DNA from: Diphasiastrum complanatum | Lineage: Eukaryota; Streptophyta; Lycopodiopsida; Lycopodiales; Lycopodiaceae | Assembly: GCA_029204225.1 (NCBI GenBank) | Contig: CM055109.1 | Location: 19,669,783 to 19,733,782 of the forward strand | Direction: 5' to 3' | Length of the DNA stretch: 64,000 bases | In this document: positions 24,700-37,635 of the stretch, one piece after another | Position numbering within the stretch: position 1 is the first letter of the stretch | How the letters are laid out: every line of letters begins with the position of its first letter | The notes under the pieces: generated by a model | Told to the model about the DNA's origin: nothing | Database searches by the model: none | Seen by the model: the letters and a program-made list of their open reading frames with translations, nothing else | Made by a program: the position numbers and the translations under genes

Positions 24700-25095
24700 A
24701 CTCACATAGACTCCTATTTTTCCTCTCGGCCACTCCATTTTGTTGGGGGGTGTAGGAACAAGTGTATTGCAATTAATGCCATTGATCTCACAAAAGTCTT
24801 TCATTTTATTGGAGGTGTACTCTCCTCCATTATCACATCTTAGTGCTTTGATGGAAGTACTAAGTTGCTTCTCTACTAGAGACTTGAACTTAATGAAAGC
24901 TTCATAAACAAGACTTTTCTTTGATAGTAACTCAATCCATGTGAATCTAGTACAATCATCTATAAAGTTACATACATCAAGGCACCTCCATTAATGGCAT
25001 GTGAAAAACTATGTACATCAGAATGTATGAGAACCAAGGGAGAGGGAGATCTTGATGAAGATCTCTTGTAAGAAGATTTGTGTGACTTTGCATAC
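24700..25095 (-). pseudogene. Copia integrase catalytic core remnant
   Basis: Minus-strand motifs: HSDVHSFSHAINGG (first Asp), a DSHGLSY-like strand with a frameshift nearby, ALRCDNGGEYTSNKMK (second Asp) and YTPQQNGVAERKNRS (Glu). The D, D, E residues of Copia integrase are visible but frames shift at least twice. It joins forward-strand RT sequence near 25,095 in an unnatural inverted junction. Confidence 0.82.
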
Positions 25096-26400
25096 GAAAG
25101 TTGTCTTTGAAAGTTTTAGAATCTCTAAAAGCTAGTTGGAAATCCTATTTTGCTTTAAGTGCTATATTCGAAAATGAACCTCAAAACATTGATGCAACAC
25201 TTTCAAGTCCACAAGCAAATGAATGGAGAAAAGCTTTAAATGAAGAATACTCATCGCTCATGAAAAACAACACTTGGACTCTGAATTCTCTTCCTCCCGA
25301 AAGAAAAGTAGTTGGATGTAAGTGGATTTTCAAAAGAAAATCCAATTCTGATGGTACACTTAATCGTTATAAGGCACGACTAGATGACAAAGGATAATCT
25401 CAAGTAGAAGGTATTGACTATAACGATACTTTCTCTCCAGTTGTGAGAATGACATCCATAAGAGTTCTTTTAGTTGTGGCTGCAGCAAAAGATATGCTTA
25501 TTCATGAAATGGATGTTAAAACCGCTTTTCTAAATGAAAATTTAGAAGAAGAAATTTATATGCATCAACCTGAAGGATTTGTTAAGCTTGGTGAAGTAAA
25601 TATTGTTTGCAAACTCAAATGAACTATTTATGGATTAAACAATCACCAAGAGCTTGGTATCAGTGAATTGATACATTTATTAAATCTGAAGGTTTTAAAC
25701 CAGGAACATCTGATTCAAACATTTATATCCTTAAAAAGAATGATTCAATTGTTCTAATAGCATTATATGTTGTTGGTGCTATATTTGTAAGCAATGATTT
25801 TACATTGCTTAGTCATTGCAAATCTTGACTTTCTTCTAAATTGAAATAGTTGACTATGGTGAACTACACTATTATCTTGGTATTCAAGTCACAAGAAATA
25901 GAAAGCTAAAAACTATTTATCTCAGTCAACGAAAATACATTGAAGATATGTTATCTAAATTTAACATGAAAGAAAGTAAATCTATTGGTACACCGATGGA
26001 AATAAATTTAAAACTATCTAAAGATATGTGTCCAAGTACCAAAGAAGAAGAAGAATACATGAAGTCTATCCCTTATCAAACTGTTGTTGGAAAGCTAATG
26101 TATGCTGCAATATCAACAAGACCAGACATTGCTTTTGCAACCATTGTTACTAGTCAATATCTACACAACCCTGGTCCTCAACATTGGGTTGTAGTCAAAA
26201 GAATTCTTCGATATTTAAAGGGAACTTCAAAGTATAGATTAACTCTTGGAAATGATAGTAATAGTGATCTCGTTCTAACTGGATTTTGTGATGCAGATTG
26301 GGTTGGTGATATATATGAAAGAAAATCAACTACAGTTTATTGTTTTATGCTTGGCATAGTGAGCCTCAACACATCTGAATCTGCGTGGACTAGTGTTCCA
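25096..26400 (+). pseudogene. Copia RT / RNase H remnant
   Basis: Plus-strand blocks: EWRKALNEEYSSLMKNNTW, VVGCKWIFKRKSNSDGTLNR, then after a stop near 25,395 VEGIDYNDTFSPVVRMTSIR, EMDVKTAFLNENLEEEIYM and YGLN; the catalytic region near 25,770 is decayed (VGAIFV-like where YVDDI belongs). The downstream frame 25,948-26,390 has KSIGTPMEINLKLS, VGKLMYAAISTRPDIAF, RILRYLKGTSKYRL and TGFCDADWVGD (start of RNase H). It breaks off at the (CT)n array. Inactive. Confidence 0.88.
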
Positions 26401-26401
26401 T

Positions 26402-27918
<1,517 letters not shown>

Positions 27919-27922
<4 letters not shown>

Positions 27923-29336
27923 AGCAATTCTCCCAAAGACTCATACATCTCTCTCAAATCACACGCACACACACATCAGCTTGGCTCCTTCGTGAATATG
28001 CACTCTCTCAAAAATCACTCTCCCCACAACTCTCACTCACTAGCAAACCTCTCAACTCTCACAACTCTAGCTATCTAAAGTTAACTCTTGGATCTAAAAT
28101 TGAAAATCCTCTTCCCTCTAAATATTGCTTCAAAGGGGGCTTGAGTCTCCACATCAAAAATTGAGGGTCCATTTTTCTCTTTAGCTCGGGGAGTACATAG
28201 ATAGATATCATAACATTTTTAGAGAGGTCCTATGGTGTACCCAACAAATTGACTCATGGCCTTTTTCAAAGATTTCTAAAGTACCTTGTTGTTTATATCA
28301 CATGCTTTATTAGAAAGTACCCTCCCTTTTCCTTTTTCCATTGGGCAAGGAATTTTGGAGGCTTGTCCCTTCTCATCAAGGGTACCTTTTTAAAATGATC
28401 CTCTTTGACTTCATGTATTTATAGAGATACCATGGAGGTTGTACTTTCCACTTTGGGATGTGGCTCATTAATCCAAGTGGAAGGATGGTTGTAAGGCCCC
28501 TCATGATGGTATACTTCTTTGGGTCCTCAATCTATGACTTGCTCATTGGAGGTCAACCCTTACTATTTCTAGATAGGAAGTATACCATATGTTGCATTCG
28601 GCCTTCCATGTGCATTTCCCAAGTTGTGTGTTACCGCCACACTCTGCCTTTCCCAATTACCGCATTGCCAACTTGACTCATGTAATTTTTGCATAACACT
28701 ACTGCCATAAATTTTCTCTCCCTTGACATTATCCCATAATTTTGTTGTTTCCCTTGTCGTACAATTTTCCCCCTATCGTTGATTTTCCTTGTTTGACTTG
28801 CATTTTCCACTATCTTTAGGACTCATGACTTGGGGGAATGTTTTGACAGACTGGTCTCCTGAAAACACACTGAGTGAATATATATTAGTAAAGAATGAAA
28901 ATTCAGTACATGAAATATTTGCACGGTAGTGCCGACTATTACAATTCATGTATATGGGCCAATTCTTAGGCCGTAAAGTACCCGAACAGCTACGACAAGG
29001 ATCCACTACGATGTGTTCCCAATGTTTCAAATAACACACTGGTTTTCACATTAGAGGACATGGGTCGTAAGTCACCTTTCTTAGAAGGAAAATCAAAACC
29101 CGCATTTGGGTAGGCCCATACATCTTCACATGTCATACAAGAGGTAGGACCTTGCACCTAAGTAAGCCATTTTGACAATCAAATAAGAATCACCATTGTA
29201 GAAGATTCTAAATAAAATAAGAATCACCATTGTGTCTTATAGTGGCGATCTTGGCAGTCCGCCTCACCACCTGGAATTTTTCTACTTTGGGAAATACCTA
29301 GTTTTATTTGTGAGTCCCCCCTCTCTCTAGCCTTGG
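27919..29336. other. Unassigned region upstream of the P450
   Basis: No gene or known element recognised. A small duplicated phrase (AATAAGAATCACCATTGT, near 29,181 and 29,217) is present. Promoter elements of the P450 would lie in the last few hundred bases. Confidence 0.4.
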
Positions 29337-29346
29337 TATATATTTA
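29337..29346 (+). promoter_or_regulatory. Probable TATA box of the P450 gene
   Basis: TATATATTTA lies 83 bp before the ATG at 29429, a suitable distance for a short 5' untranslated region. Inferred from position and sequence only. Confidence 0.45.
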
Positions 29347-29428
29347 TCATATGAGTTGGATCTCCATACAAACCACGACCTGTTTTTGATTTTGTGTGAG
29401 TAGTAAAAAAATATATATATTATTGAAG

Positions 29429-32400
29429 ATGTTGCAGATTGCTGTTATCACTGCTGCTGTGCTGCTGTTCATCACCTCCATAGCTGTTCGCTGGAGAAAG
29501 AACAGTAATAGTAATAGTGTGCACATCAAAAGGTTACATGATAGTGCGCAGCTGCCAAAGGGAAGCTGGTCTCTGCCATGGATCGGCGAAAGCTTAAGTC
29601 TCTACAGCCAGGGTCCATCTCAATTCTGCTCCCAGCGCATCGCCAGGTTTATGTTCGCTCCCATTTCCACTATACGATCAATATTATAGCTGCCTCACTC
29701 TAGATGTTTTGTTCCACAGCATGAATTCACTCCGATTTGAAGCGCGAAGCTCTGTAATTTGACAGATATGGTCGCACTTTTCGTACTCACTTGATGGGCT
29801 ATCCTACTATTGTGACGTCCACTGTTGAAGCTGCCAAATTTGCGTTAGTTACGCGGCAAAAGTCATTTGCCTTATTCCACCCTCTTCCTATAATTAATCT
29901 GTTAAGTGCCCCCCCCGCCACCGTGTCACAAGAGATGCAAGCCAAATTGATCAAAACTATTCGTGATACAACTCATTCTCAAAGCTTACGGAACAGGATT
30001 GCAAACATTGATAGGATCACGAGATGGACTCTAAGTTCATGGGACAAACAGCCATGTGTGGTCACATATCAAGAAACCAAGAAGGTATGCATAATATCTT
30101 CAGTTTAATGTAGAATATAAGCTGTAGCTTGTTATAGTCTGTTATGAGGCGAAAGCAGATAACTTTATCTAATATTCTGCTGCAATAGGGAACATTCTTG
30201 GAGCTCCAGTTTTTATGAGAATACTTGAATAGTTTAAGCGTTGCTGCGATCACTTCTTGCGGACATGAACTTCAGTATTAAGAGATTTGATGCAGCTTTG
30301 TTGTGAAGTCTGACTTCATTGGTTTCCATTATAGTTAACCTTCCACATAATTTTGGACTTCATCGCTGGCATGGCACCATCTCCTGAGACAATGAAAATG
30401 ATGGACGATTTTAACTATATCATCAAAGGGATGGGAACATTCATGCAATTTAACATTCCAGGAACAAGCTACCACATGGCTCTCAAGGTATTTAGCACCC
30501 TTTTAAGTGTGAATTCAGCTCAGAGTTTTTCTAACTTTGTGTAGCACACTGCAATGAGTGTAGCATCCTTAATATTGACCTTTCTTATCTGTGATCAGAA
30601 AAAGCAGAAACTTTTGGAAGCTTTCTCAGCTATTGTGAAGAAAAGGAGATTAGAGAAATCAAAGGATAAATGCTTCATTGATACATTGATGGAAATAGAG
30701 AGTGACAATGGCGAGAAGATGCCAGACTATGCACTGCCATTCCAGCTGTGCGGAGTGATGTTTGCTGGATTTCACACCTCTACGATATTTTTCGTGTGGC
30801 TCGTAAAGTTCTTGGAAGAAAATCAGCAAATCCTCCAAGAAGTCAAGGTTTCTGCCTTAACATCCCATGTGTTGTCTAAGCTGCATCTAATCCTTCAGAA
30901 GTTCATAACAATTCTGATTAGCCGTATTGTCCAGTCAAGACTTTGGAGCATGTTCACTAAAATTCCTGCAATTGGCACGCTTGTTTTCATAGTTTCATTT
31001 CATATTCTACATGCTTCGCAGGCTGAGCAAGAAGCTATCAGAATGGGAAAGAGTTCACCTGAGGATCCATTATCTTGGACGGATGTCATGATACATATGC
31101 CACTTACTTTAGCAGTAAGAAGCATATGACTTCCTCCTTCAGTAATTTGTAATTTCTAGCAGTATTGTCATTAGGCGGCCTAGCTGATCTTTTGAAAGCA
31201 TGAATTGTTATATGCAAAAGAGTGTTAGATCTAAATGATAACTAGTTAAGTCTCTGCTATGAATACCACCACCATGCTGCTGTTTGCTGATGTGTGAACA
31301 CAAGCAGTGCAATGCCATGCAGATGTTTTACAGAACCCCTTACCTACTTGGTTGCAGGTTATTCAAGAAACCTTGAGGCTGGTAAATCTCGCTCCCTTCC
31401 TGATACGCCAAGCAACAGAAGATATAAACTACGAAGGTCATAACTCCTCTTTACTACAGTGTTTGTCATAACGCTAACAAAGATGATGTTGATGATCTTT
31501 CAGGAATCTACTTGTTTTATTTCAACCTTGAATACTATGTCACAATGTTTTCTATCTATCTATGTGATGTTATATAGGCTTGATATGAAGTTAATATGAA
31601 GAAAAATTTGTACAACTTGGATGTTGAAACCATAGTTGCATATAGCACTTTTCAAGAATCGCATAAGTCAATATAAAAGTATTTTACATGGAAGAGCCTT
31701 GCAAGCCCATTTCAAAATATGCACTTCCATTGGGAGTCCATCCCATTTCATGTCTAAATTCAAATAAGATAAGGCATTTCCATTGTCTATTGCAAGGGAG
31801 AGAAAGGGCCCTACATCCACTCAAGATGTCTTAAATGTTCCCTTGGTATCCTGAGCTAAAATTTGAGGTTGGCACCTTTCAATGCCAACTCTCACCCCTT
31901 GTGAAATGGGACGAGGCCTATTGGAGTGGCTCCACCAATCAAGATAAAGTATTTGGGCCTTTTGGACTTACTCCACTCCATGTGAAACCACTCTTACTAT
32001 ACATCTATGATTTTTCTTATTGTGTGTTTTTATGTTTTTATTTAATATAGTCCCTTTGATGATGTCCATCATTGCACTTTCACATAGGTATTCGGATTCC
32101 AAGAAGATGGCTTTTCCAATTCGACATGGAGAATATTCATCTTAATCCAAAGTACCACAAGGACCCCCTTAAATTTGACCCATCTCGATTTCAAGTGAGG
32201 CCCTCTTACCTCCATACCTCTACAATTACTACACATGAGCAAGAGATGTAGGTGTGTGTTGTGCTTTACTATTTTTAATTCACTTGCTTTTTGTGTATGT
32301 ATCCAATCAGGCACCTACAAAACCAAATGCATTCTTGCCATTTGGTGATGGTGATGGGATGTGCCCAGGACGAGATTTGGCAAAGTTTGAGGCATGTGTC

Positions 32401-32753
32401 TTTCTACATTACCTTGTCACAACTTACAGGTATCTACAAGAGTTCATTTTTACAAGTCGAACATGATCTCTTTATTCTGAAACCTTTTCACATATGTAAC
32501 TTCCTTATAAGGCATGAATTAGGTGATATGTATAGTAAGACATTTATGTTAACAAAATTAATAGGATTGAGTAGAAGTCACTTGGTGCAATTTTGCTATT
32601 TTTTTGTTACAAGTAATCACTTAGACTATTGTGATGACTTGGTGCAGTTGGGAGAGCATCGGGTCTGAAAATGGAGTGGATTATTGGCCAATTCGAACAG
32701 TCAAAGGAGGTCTTCCAATCAAGGTTTCAAAGTTAAGAAAATGTGTGACATGA
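29429..32753 (+). CDS. Cytochrome P450, CYP85 clan, CYP707-like, nine exons
   Basis: Exons: 29429-29646, 29766-30084, 30335-30487, 30599-30847, 31022-31114, 31358-31436, 32088-32194, 32311-32429, 32648-32753. All introns are GT-AG, the phases agree, and the joined frame is 480 codons with no stop, a normal P450 length. Features: N-terminal membrane anchor (residues 2-20), hinge LPKGSWSLPWIGE, GYPTIVTSTVEAAKFALVT, I-helix AGFHTS (286-291), K-helix ETLR (348-351), DPSRF (401-405) and heme loop FGDGDGMCPG with Cys424. Layout and wording follow CYP707 (abscisic acid 8'-hydroxylase), for example YSQGP near 59, AEQEAIR and the GVDYWP...GGLPIKV tail. Oddities: the acidic residue before the I-helix Thr is His, the heme-loop Arg/His is Gly422, and the C-helix Arg position reads Ile135. 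It may be an endoplasmic-reticulum mono-oxygenase with altered chemistry, or a gene losing function. The ATG at 29429 opens the membrane anchor. Confidence 0.9.
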
Positions 32754-32769
32754 ACAAAATTTGTCCTAA

Positions 32770-33045
32770 CAAGGAAATTGATTATATTATTGGCCAACAA
32801 GTCCAATAGTGAAAGGAGGTCTTGCAATCAAGGTCTCAATGTTAAGCTAATGTGTGACATAAACAAATGGCCTAACAAGGAGTGACTGATGAATATTCAT
32901 GTCATGACAATAGCGAAGTCCTACTAAAATTTAGACTTGTTTAATATTTTGGCATTGAAGTTGAAACTGTTTAATTTATACTATAGTAAATGATTGGTGT
33001 GTTCTACAGAGGGAATTGGTTATTGGCCAAGTCTAATTGTATTAA
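32770..33045 (+). repeat. Downstream partial copies of the P450 last exon
   Basis: Bases 32770-32885 repeat the last-exon end and first 3' sequence at about 32677-32770 (shared AAAGGAGGTCTT, CAATCAAGGT, ATGTGTGACAT and CCTAACAAGGA) with small indels. A weaker third match is at 33010-33045 (GGTTATTGGCCAAGTC). Copies would not extend the protein because the true stop at 32751 comes first. Confidence 0.75.
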
Positions 33046-33960
33046 GATTTTTTTATGGAAAGATTTTGAGTGTTGTGTAGTACAACAAGAAGTTGAGTAC
33101 GGTCCAATGAGGATCCTTGGAGATGGACCCATGGTGTTCTCTACTAACCTTTAAGAAGACAAGTAGAGAACATGCTAAGGACTAACATTCACGCACATTC
33201 ACAACCAAAGAGATGAAAACATGATGACCTAAATTTGGGAGCACTACATTAACCACACCATTTCCTTTCCTAATCCCACACCCATATCATTTTCACACAC
33301 TATTGACTAAATTACCACCAAACACTATCTACCACACACTAATTATTCCATAAGTTAAACTAAGTTAAGCACATGACAAGCTAGACACACAAGCAAGCCA
33401 TGGAAATACACATCTCATAGATAGCTATTGGATATGGGATACAACACTCTAAGCATAATAAAAAGTAAGAAAGCTTTCACAAATATATGGACAACATGTG
33501 GACCCAATATCACTCTCTTATATTATGGATAATGAACTTGAGTACATTGCTTTTCTCATATATAGAATGAGTGCAACTTGATTATGCTTCACGCACCATG
33601 GGGTCCAAGTTCTATTTACCCTTGTCGTAAAAAGTGTCTAGCACATATGTGAAATTAGTCTGGTTCTTTTACCCTCTTGTACTTGGAATAGTTGGCGAGT
33701 TTTTTTGAGCTATTCCATTATTGGTGCTTATGACTCCTATCTTTTGAGAAAGTCAAAGAGAGCATTAACTCTCATAGAGTGTGGGGCCTTAAAGTAGTCC
33801 ATAATGGTCCATTTTCATTTGTAGGTTGAGATTATTGTGTGGTTGTTTGGATGAATTCACAAGTTGGAAATCATGGATATTTTAATATGCAATCACTGAT
33901 TAAAAATCATTAAGTTCTTTCCATGTCAATTTTTTTTTATGTTCCATCATTTTCCCTAAT
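33046..33960. other. Unassigned AT-rich spacer
   Basis: I see no gene, LTR boundary or repeat in this stretch. Confidence 0.4.
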
Positions 33961-33964
33961 AGGA

Positions 33965-34830
33965 TTACCTTTCTTATTCTCTAACTATGTTTGGACATTA
34001 CGTATGGTTTTGCGTGCATACTGAACACCATACATTTTCTTGTCGAGGATACTATAGCTGGTTTATTTCCGGTTGATGTAGAGTTACTGCTACAATTCCT
34101 TGTAAGGCCTTCAGTTTCTGGTCAAACTACGCCGTAAGTTGCTCCATCTGCTGTTTGTGTAATTTTGTCATTTGCTCCAACAACAATTCTGTGGATAGAG
34201 TGGATGCGTTTGATGATGATGATGCGATCGAGGGAGTAGGAGTGTGGGTGAAAGGATATTCGTCGTCAGATCCCTCATCCTCTTCCCTGATGGCATCTTC
34301 CATAGCTTCTTGCAAAGTAGCATATTGTTCTCGTCATTTCAGTTCTCTTCTGATGTTTCGTGGAAATCCGGCTGGGAACCACATGATCACCGCATGATCG
34401 GGAGTCAGGGCTACACTACACTCGGATCGTAGATGTTTGACCCGCTCAATATAGTCCCGGACCCTTTCTCATTTTCCCATCTTGACTTTGCTCAACAGGA
34501 GAAACGGGTCTTCCAGGAACTTCCTTGGCTTAAAGCGCATAATGAGAGCTACTTTAATCGCTTCCCAGGTGGATTTCTCTTCCTTTGACAGGTTAAAAAA
34601 CCAATCCTGAGCCACTGCAAGTAAGGACATAGAGAATAGCATCAGCTTCTCTACAGGTGTCCGTTCGCCGTAGATTTCACAAGCTTGCTCGTAGATCTAG
34701 AGAAATCGGATGGGATGTATCTCCATCCGTGGTGCTCTCCGAACTGCATGCAAGGGTGCGACAGGTACGGGTTGGCCCATTGGATCCATTGGTGCTGGTT
34801 TTGGTTCTGTCTCTTATTACACAACTGCTA
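33965..34830 (-). pseudogene. Ty3/gypsy Gag remnant
   Basis: Minus-strand reading shows IYEQACEIYGERTPVEKL, AQDWFFNL, WEAIKVALIMRFKPRKFLED, PFLLLSKVKMGK, RVRDYIERVKHLRSEC, MWFPAGFPRNIRRELK, then an acidic AIREEDEGSDDEYPF stretch, a LHKQQMEQL helix and a decayed zinc knuckle WCSVCTQNHT. It is homologous to the Gags at 43.8 and 51.8 kb but clearly divergent. Stops lie after MGK, after RRELK and after QLTA. Protease and Pol are missing; it is truncated near 33,965. Confidence 0.82.
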
Positions 34831-36195
34831 ATTTGGGAAGGTGTGATGACTGATTTGTTATCCTTCGTGCTATTGATCGTCCTGATTTCAGATTCATCCG
34901 ATGGTGGGTTCCAAAGTGATTGGATCTTGCTTATACAGTAGGATGCAGTCTAGATCTTCAAGGATCTGATCGATCTGATCGGCCAGAATGAATTTTAGGT
35001 CTTTTACGGTGGTTTTTCCTTGATAACTATTTACTCCTTGCATTGATTGATCTGAGATTTTGACAGTAGCTGGATCTGATGCAGATCTTTCCACTGATCT
35101 ATTCTGCGAGGGTTATCTTGTGCGAGGGTTGGCTGTGCGAGGGTTCTTTAGCTGTTTTTGTAGGTAAAAAACTTGATATCTTTCAAATCTCTGGGAAGTA
35201 ACTCTCGCAAGCTTCACAGTAGTTGGATCTGGGTCAGATCTCACTATAGAATTCTTTGCTAGAGTTAACTCTTGCAAGAAGTGAAAATTTCATTGTCTAC
35301 GAGGGTTCAAAATCACTTTTTGTGCTTGATCTTCACCAGATCTTTATACTAACTCTCGCAGGCTTCATCACTGATGTAATTTGACATTCTGAATCGATTG
35401 AGAGGGTCTGCGAGAGTTCTTGCTGAAAGGATTTGCTGAATCTTCACTTTTTAGTGATTTTTTAATATTTAAATTCAATTTTTAGCTCACTAGAATCAAA
35501 CTAACTCTCGCAAGCTCTTCTGTGTCCTGGTTTCACTGAGATGGAACTTTAAAATCCTCAGCGAGAGTTCTTGACCACTAGAACTAAAAATTTCACTGTC
35601 TGCGAGGGTTCACTGACAATTTCTCATTTTTTTTTTCACTAAGAACTCTCGCACAAGCACTTAATCATCAAACTAAGTCTCGCAAGCTTCTGTGTGTCAT
35701 GGTCTCACTGAGATGGAACTTTAGAGGGCTCTGCTAGAGTTCTTATGAAGATTTGAAATTTTTTTGGATTTTTTCAAGGGTTTTTTTTGAATTTTTAATG
35801 ATTTTTCTCTGATTTTTAAAATCTGCTTGAAACTAACACTCGCAGGCTTCTATGCAGGTTTGGGACAGTACCCTGGAGCTGCTGCCAGTCATGCAAGGGT
35901 TAATTCCCACTGATTCAGGAGATATAAAAATCTGATGAGTTTTTTGGCTCTTTTTCTCTCCAAAATGCAGATTGGTGTGTTTTTTGAGTTTTTTGGATGA
36001 TTGGTATGGGTTTCAAGCCCTTAGAGGTTGTTCAGGGCCTCCTCTACCCTCTCACACCTCCTCCGCTAGTTGTGAACAGTCCAAACACAAAAAAAAATAC
36101 AGAAAACTAACTCTAAACTCCCAAAAATCTACCTAAACTACTCTAAAAAACAAGAAAATAGCTAAAATGCAACTAAACTAGTTAGTGGAAACCTA
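34831..36195 (-). other. Ty3 leader with repeated CTCTCGCAAGC / GCGAGAGTT motifs
   Basis: Untranslated leader between the Gag remnant and its primer site. ACTCTCGCAAGCTTC-like words recur near 35,200, 35,350, 35,505, 35,670 and 35,835; GCGAGAGTTCTT-like or GCGAGGGTT-like words near 35,105, 35,300, 35,410, 35,565 and 35,600. No coding frame. Confidence 0.6.
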
Positions 36196-36213
36196 TCCCC
36201 GGCAACGGTGCCA
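36196..36213 (-). promoter_or_regulatory. Ty3 primer-binding site (minus strand)
   Basis: Minus strand TGGCACCGTTGCCGGGGA, close to the TGGCGCCGTTGCCGGGGA type common in plant Athila/Tat-like elements, one base from the LTR end. Confidence 0.85.
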
Positions 36214-36214
36214 C

Positions 36215-37089
36215 TGTGGGGTCGATGATCTCTCGTAGTATAGCCCTTTCGCCTGTCAACAAAGGTTAGATCACTGGATAGGTGCCTAACTATGCATCGA
36301 TGCTACTTTTAGTTAATTTCCTACTTTCTCCCTTAACTCTACTCACCACTATACTACTCCTCTTTAACTCTACTCCTCTACACCTACATTCATCATAGTT
36401 TTGGTTGAAGAGAAGGAATGGAGAAGAAGAGATTGAGAAGGGAAGAGAAAGAGAGAGATAGAGAGTGAGGGTGGAGGTTAGCTCAAATGCTCCTTATGCT
36501 TGCTAATGGAAAAACATTTACTATGGCAAACAATAAACATGAAAATAGAAAGTAATGGAAAACACAATCAAGAGCAATAGCAAGTAGTGAATAGCAAATG
36601 AGGATGCTTCTCTTTCAAAAATGGTAGACGATGCAACAAAATGGTCCAATCAATGTAAGAGGTGGCATGTAAGTGGTCCAATCAAAGTAAGAGGTCATTA
36701 AGCATCCAAATAGTGTACAAATGGTGTCTTTTTATAAAATGGAGAAGGCCCTTGCCCCTCAATCTTATTGGCTAATATTCACAATGATTCGATTCATTCA
36801 TCTTGGACCCAACTTAATCCAAGGGTCCACAAAAGTTACATTATAAATCACAAGATTCATGTGAGTCCCAAATTGGACCCAACTCTAAAAAGTGATTGCT
36901 AAGTTTAAAAATGACATTGGGCCTCTAGTTTTATTTTAATTACAAGGCCCAAGTCAGGTTTATTTTATTTACAACTTCAATTGCGAGCTCATTGGGCCAT
37001 GGGCTTATACATGCAAGATGCCATGCCCTCACAACACATTTTATTGGAGGATTTTATTTATTTACACTTTGTTGGGAATACCCCCAACA
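36215..37089 (-). repeat. 5' LTR of the minus-strand Ty3 element
   Basis: About 875 bp on the minus strand, from TGTTGGGGGTATTCCC (37089) to CCCCACA (36215), directly next to the primer site. No partner LTR is visible on the left, so the element is truncated. Confidence 0.7.
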
Positions 37090-37289
37090 TGCTAATACAC
37101 TGAAATCTTGTACTTTTGTTCATTCTTTGATTCATTGCTATCATAATCTGATGCTTAGCATGCTAGATTGTGGCTAAGCCATTTCTTCTGAACTAGATCT
37201 TGCTAAACAATCTAGAATCAGGTTATTGTGCTATTCACAAAGCTTAATCAAGAACAATCATGCTTGTGGACATTCCCCACACGTGTGAA
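37090..37289. other. Unassigned spacer
   Basis: No gene seen. It contains CCACACGTGTGAATT near 37,278, a palindrome also seen in Copia LTRs elsewhere in the window, so it may be an LTR scrap. Confidence 0.35.
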
Positions 37290-37635
37290 TTCTAGAAATT
37301 TTGTCAAATCCAAATCTCTAGAACTACGCCACAAAGCTCTGCATAAACTATGTGAAACACGCTTACTAGCTATGCATGCACCGGCAGCTGAAGAGGAAAG
37401 ACGCAAGGCATGGCATGATGAAAGGTTACAAAAGAAGGATCTTTGTTCCAGAGATTTGGTCCTGATGTATAAAACCAAGGCGATCAAAGAAAAATTACAG
37501 TTCACAGGCGAAGGTACTTATCGGATCAAAGAAATTCTTAATCATGGAGCCGTGAATCCAGAGAAGCTAGATGGGATACTGTTCGACACACCCATCATCG
37601 GTAGCCGGTTGCACAAGTACTGGCCACTGCAATGA
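37290..37635 (+). pseudogene. Ty3 integrase C-terminal fragment
   Basis: Plus-strand frame with HKALHKLCETRLLAMHAPAA, KAWHDERLQKKDL, LVLMYKTKAIKEKLQFTG and GSRLHKYWPL, matching the integrase tail of the element at 55,276-55,580. The catalytic core is absent upstream, where Copia-like LTR sequence takes over. The stop at 37633 corresponds to the natural end of Pol. Confidence 0.85.

Noticed and set aside
28773-29039. Minus-strand 88-codon frame upstream of the P450
   Set aside because: No recognisable domain, no conserved copy, and length is within chance expectation.
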